Shown: positions 60,691 to 64,000 of the stretch, in pieces
Layout: each line of letters opens with the position of its first letter
Position numbering within the stretch: position 1 is the first letter of the stretch
Origin: Lethocerus indicus
Taxonomy: Eukaryota; Arthropoda; Insecta; Hemiptera; Belostomatidae
Reading direction: 5' to 3'
Assembly: GCA_019843655.1 (NCBI GenBank)
Contig: JACDQD010000006.1
Location: 3,526,034-3,590,033 of the forward strand
DNA: 64,000 bases
Notes under the pieces: model-generated
Seen by the model: the letters and a program-made list of their open reading frames with translations, nothing else
Databases searched by the model: none
Told to the model about the DNA's origin: nothing
Position numbers and translations under genes: made by a program

Positions 60691-63015
60691 TATATCAGAC
60701 CGAACTTAAAAAATTAATGACAATTTGAATTAAGACTCGAAATTAAGTTAAGTTAGTGTGATATTCTGAAATTGTCCGGTGCCTGCTAGAATTTACCATT
60801 GCCGATTCGAGCTTCCATAATAACGACGTGACTACATATTTTATAGCGAATAGTTTATTGATTATTGTGGGCAAATAAACAATTGCCGTGCTGTGGAAAA
60901 GGTTTCTAGTCAGTTCACCAATAGCTTCTAATCCGAAACCTCCAAGAACCCACAGCAGGTTAATATTTTACTATTGTTAACTGAAATGAAATATCGAATT
61001 CCTGGAAATCGTATGAATTCGAGAAACAATATCTGGGCTCAATGGGAAGAATGGGACCGGAAGTGAGGTTATTGTTTCCGTCGCTGGATTCGTGCGATAG
61101 CGGGCATTACTCGGATGCACTAATTGTGACCGTCCATATTATGGTGCAGTATCTGTCTGGGTGTTCGAGTAACAATCGAGCTCGATTCAACGCTGGGCGG
61201 CGTCTGCAATGGTGGCGCTTTGTTGACGGAAGAGTCCCGGTGAATGGGGGCGAAAACTGACTTCATTCAACGGCTCCTTCCCTCCCTTTCAGACCGGGAC
61301 AACCGGGGGCCGCCCCAATTCCCATTCTCATTTTTGGCAGACATTTTTTTTGTCCATTATATAAACGACGACACTCGGAATCTTTTATTTTCATTATCTT
61401 AAGTCGCTACAACAATTTTTAAAATGATTAGTGACAGTGCGATTTGATAACACACATGTAATCTTAACGGAGAGTCCACGCATGGATAGTACTCCTTCCT
61501 AGATAGTAAAGAAGTCCCCTGTCCCTTTCCTCTTAAGGCGGCGCTCAGGATTTTCGGGAAGGATTCATATCGGGAAGCTGCTAATTCATGAACGAACGGG
61601 ACTTTCAAATTGGAATGGGTCGTGCGATTAACAATATTACGAAGGATTATAGAGTGCAACGATTGAATTTTGTTGGAGGAATAGAGTTACAACAAAAAAT
61701 AACAGCAGAACTGATAAAATTCCAATCAGCCCTAATCAATTACCAACAACAAGCTTGAAGTGTTGTTAAACACTGTTTAGTTGTAACAACATATCGCATA
61801 TATAAACATAACATTCTACAAAGAGTAATTAAAAGAATCAGTCAAATGTAGTACTAACTTCCTGTTTGAACACTCCAGACAACGCGAATTCAAACACATT
61901 AGGACTATTGGCGAATACTTGTATGTATTCTGTAGAGTGTTTTCACTGTTATTTAAGTGTGTTATCTTTTGATAACGTGGCGAAATAATCCAGCTTATAC
62001 TCACAAATGTCCATACCGTATACGTATGGACTAACTAACATACGTACGACATTAAAGTGTATGAGAGTTTAACAACACCTCTAGCCTAGCACAGAATACA
62101 TAGATGATTTCTCCATTCCAAAATGTTTTCCGATCTGGATAAAGAGGGGGTGTTTGAACGTGGGGCATGGTGGCGGAATAGTTTCTGGAGTACGCGCCTC
62201 TTTCTGGCCGGCGCCCGCTATGAATAACAAACGTATCGGAGAGACCCGTTTTTATTTATAGGTCGAATTCTGCGAAGAATATCTGTTGTCGAGTCGACTG
62301 CCGGCATCTATTTATAATTCGTCCGGCGAGTTCGACTCCTCCATGAATTCGGCGCTAAACATGTGCCTGGAATTCGCGCACTGGTCAAAAACCATCGATA
62401 TAATGTCGTTATTGGTCACAACTAAATGTTTTATCATCACTCGATCTATTTTAAGCCTTCACTTGCATATTTGGTTTTGAATTGTACCGGTTTATACTTA
62501 CTAGATCGTCCGAACAAATCCTTTAGTAATACGATCTTGTCAGCTAGTTGTACTATTTACTACAGGGTTTCTTACGGGTGATGTGTAGATTGATTTTTAT
62601 CTACAGCATCGCTATAACTACTGTCACAGATACATATAGTCCTCATGCCTTATCTGCAAAGCAATAAATTAAATTGAACTTTTGAGTTTTCTCGAATATT
62701 CTTCTCTAAACCCAGATCCGACGATGTCCCCTTCACGCGGATAAGAGATTAAGGGTAGGTCCTGTTACAAAACATGCCGGAAATATCTCCCCCGTCGCGG
62801 TCACATACTACAAGGTTTATTGACGATAGGGCCCTGTAAGACGGGCCGAACGTCCCGCCGATTAGGATTTCGAGTGTGAAGGCCCGCCCGGTCCCAGGAG
62901 ACATCCCAGGCATTTCCGAAACCTCGGCGGCGCCCCCATTCACTACATAAAATCCGGCACGCGGAGAAATTGGAATTTTAATTGTATCTCCGGATTAAAA
63001 TTGTACCTCTTTAAA
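60691..63015. other. Gene-free stretch with GC-rich patches
   Basis: No supported gene. About 62150-62230 and 62740-62960 are GC-rich. The frames at 61042-61260 (+) and 62749-62943 (-) are open mainly because of composition and show no recognisable domain. Confidence 0.5.
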
Positions 63016-63277
63016 GTATTTTTTTCCCTCCCCTTCTCTGAAAGTGGCAGGGGAGACCTTTGACGCGAAAGCCGAGATAGAAATCGGGTATCCGGACGGA
63101 ATCCGGCCTATGTGGCCGAGTGTGGAGACAGTCCACCTCCCTGGGACGGGTCCATTAACCGACTATAAATCCCCACTTTTGGCCGGCAGAGGGGAGCCCA
63201 CTCTTGTCCCGAAACGAGGGCCCTCGAACACAAGGGCTGGGGCGCCCAACACCGCTCTCAGAAATCGGGTAGATTAA
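63016..63277 (+). other. Possible exon-like segment (acceptor plus GC-rich open frame)
   Basis: A pyrimidine tract (about 63016-63040) ends at a GGCAG acceptor-like site near 63050 and is followed by a frame open to a TAA at 63275-63277. The reading begins AGETFDAKAEIEIGYPDG, and its first codon positions are visibly G-rich, a weak coding sign. There is no good downstream donor before the stop, so it could only be a terminal exon. I recognise no family, and GC-rich composition alone could explain the open frame. Confidence 0.15.
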
Positions 63278-64000
63278 TCCGGATATTTTTCGTAAAAAAT
63301 ATAATAAGAATCGCGTTTAATAATATTTATAAATCTTATTTACAAAATAAGATTGAAGTATGTACTCGTCCCTTGCCGGGTTGACCTTTCATCCATGAGG
63401 CAACGCGATACTTCGAGCAGGAAGTCAACAAAATATCTCCCATTAGTAGTCAGACTTCGAGAAAGAAGGATGTAAGTCTGTCAAGGTTTCTATCTGATAC
63501 TGAGATAGCGGAATTGTCTACCGCTTTAGTGACTCGGGGAATATGAAAATTGAAAAACAATTCTCGACCCATATTTCGATCAAGACCATTAGACAACATT
63601 TAATTAATGATAGCGTATTGTGTGCTGTTTGAATAGTTATATTTTCATATCACACAAAATACAGTACAAAGAATTACATGTGAGTTGGGTTGAAATTAGA
63701 ATTAAAAAATGTTGTTCACTCTACACGAAAGTTTAATTAATATACCACACGCAATAACCTATCGTGAAGTGGAAGTTTGTTCTTTCAAGATTAATATTGC
63801 AAAATATGGCAATCATACGACGTACGCGTAAATTTATATTTTAATCGAACGGATGCCTTCATATTATTGCCAAAGTAATTACCAGTCGTTTCAAGTAAAT
63901 TACCCCGATGGTAGGATTGGTCATTCATTCGACTGACGTTCGTTGGCAGTGCGTTGTACAAATTTTGTTGGCAGTCATTAATACGGGGACTGAAACAAAT
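63278..64000. other. Gene-free AT-rich stretch
   Basis: No gene, RNA gene or repeat seen to the end of the window. Confidence 0.6.

Noticed and set aside
22063..62184. GGCGGAATAGTTT present at 22063 and 62172
   Set aside because: An exact 13-mer shared by two sites is expected many times by chance in a 64-kb window, and the flanks do not align.
62749..62943. 64-codon minus-strand frame in a GC-rich patch
   Set aside because: G-rich first codon positions are mildly coding-like, but there is no good acceptor or donor and no recognisable family.
1..64000. CRISPR arrays, operons, rRNA or prokaryotic genes
   Set aside because: No regularly spaced direct repeats, no gene clusters and no conserved RNA sequence; the overall architecture is eukaryotic.

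Overview
This window looks like non-coding nuclear DNA from a eukaryote, most likely an arthropod (probably an insect); the sequence alone does not allow a species call. The reasons are: no open frame above about 160 codons in 64 kb, stops spread evenly over all six frames, an AT-rich background in which CpG is not obviously depleted, long (TA)n and (GA)n microsatellites, short inverted-repeat transposon relics, and no operons or ribosome-binding-site architecture. It could be intergenic DNA or a very long intron. I found no protein-coding gene I would defend, and no tRNA, rRNA, CRISPR array or recognisable prokaryotic or viral gene.

The supported content is repeats and structured non-coding DNA. 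Three related, degenerate inverted-arm elements (near 1500-1797, 6103-6272 and 53400-53595) form a dispersed MITE-like family. A separate 231-bp element at 42004-42234 has perfect 13-bp terminal inverted repeats starting CCC, flanked on both sides by TTAA, as in piggyBac-type MITEs. Seven (TA)n tracts, two (GA)n tracts, a 148-nt polypyrimidine tract, several mixed CT/GA tracts and twelve poly-G or poly-C tracts of 9-11 bases are scattered across the window. Several G-rich clusters match the canonical quadruplex pattern.

The regulatory-looking content is more speculative. A roughly 53-bp block carrying an E-box (CAGCTG) and a perfect MEF2-type site (CTAAAAATAG) occurs twice, 23 kb apart, in the same orientation with near-identical spacing. 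Several long palindromes (10454-10483, 28534-28556, 38438-38456, 34207-34225, 40406-40421) carry cores resembling dimeric transcription-factor sites. CpG/GC-richer islands lie near 2040-2230, 2640-2830, 10390-10720, 22020-23330, 43830-43950, 52450-52620, 53680-53960, 57060-57480 and 62740-63260. They alternate with AT-rich DNA, a pattern compatible with regulatory DNA around a developmental gene, but nothing here proves that.

The most unusual single locus is 60539-60690: three consecutive hairpins and three GAAAC motifs, one set in the order of a decayed hammerhead ribozyme (helix I, CTGNNGA-like core, GAAA, an 8-bp helix III, then TA). It may be a relic of a Penelope-like or other ribozyme-bearing retroelement. 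No previously undescribed multi-gene system is visible.
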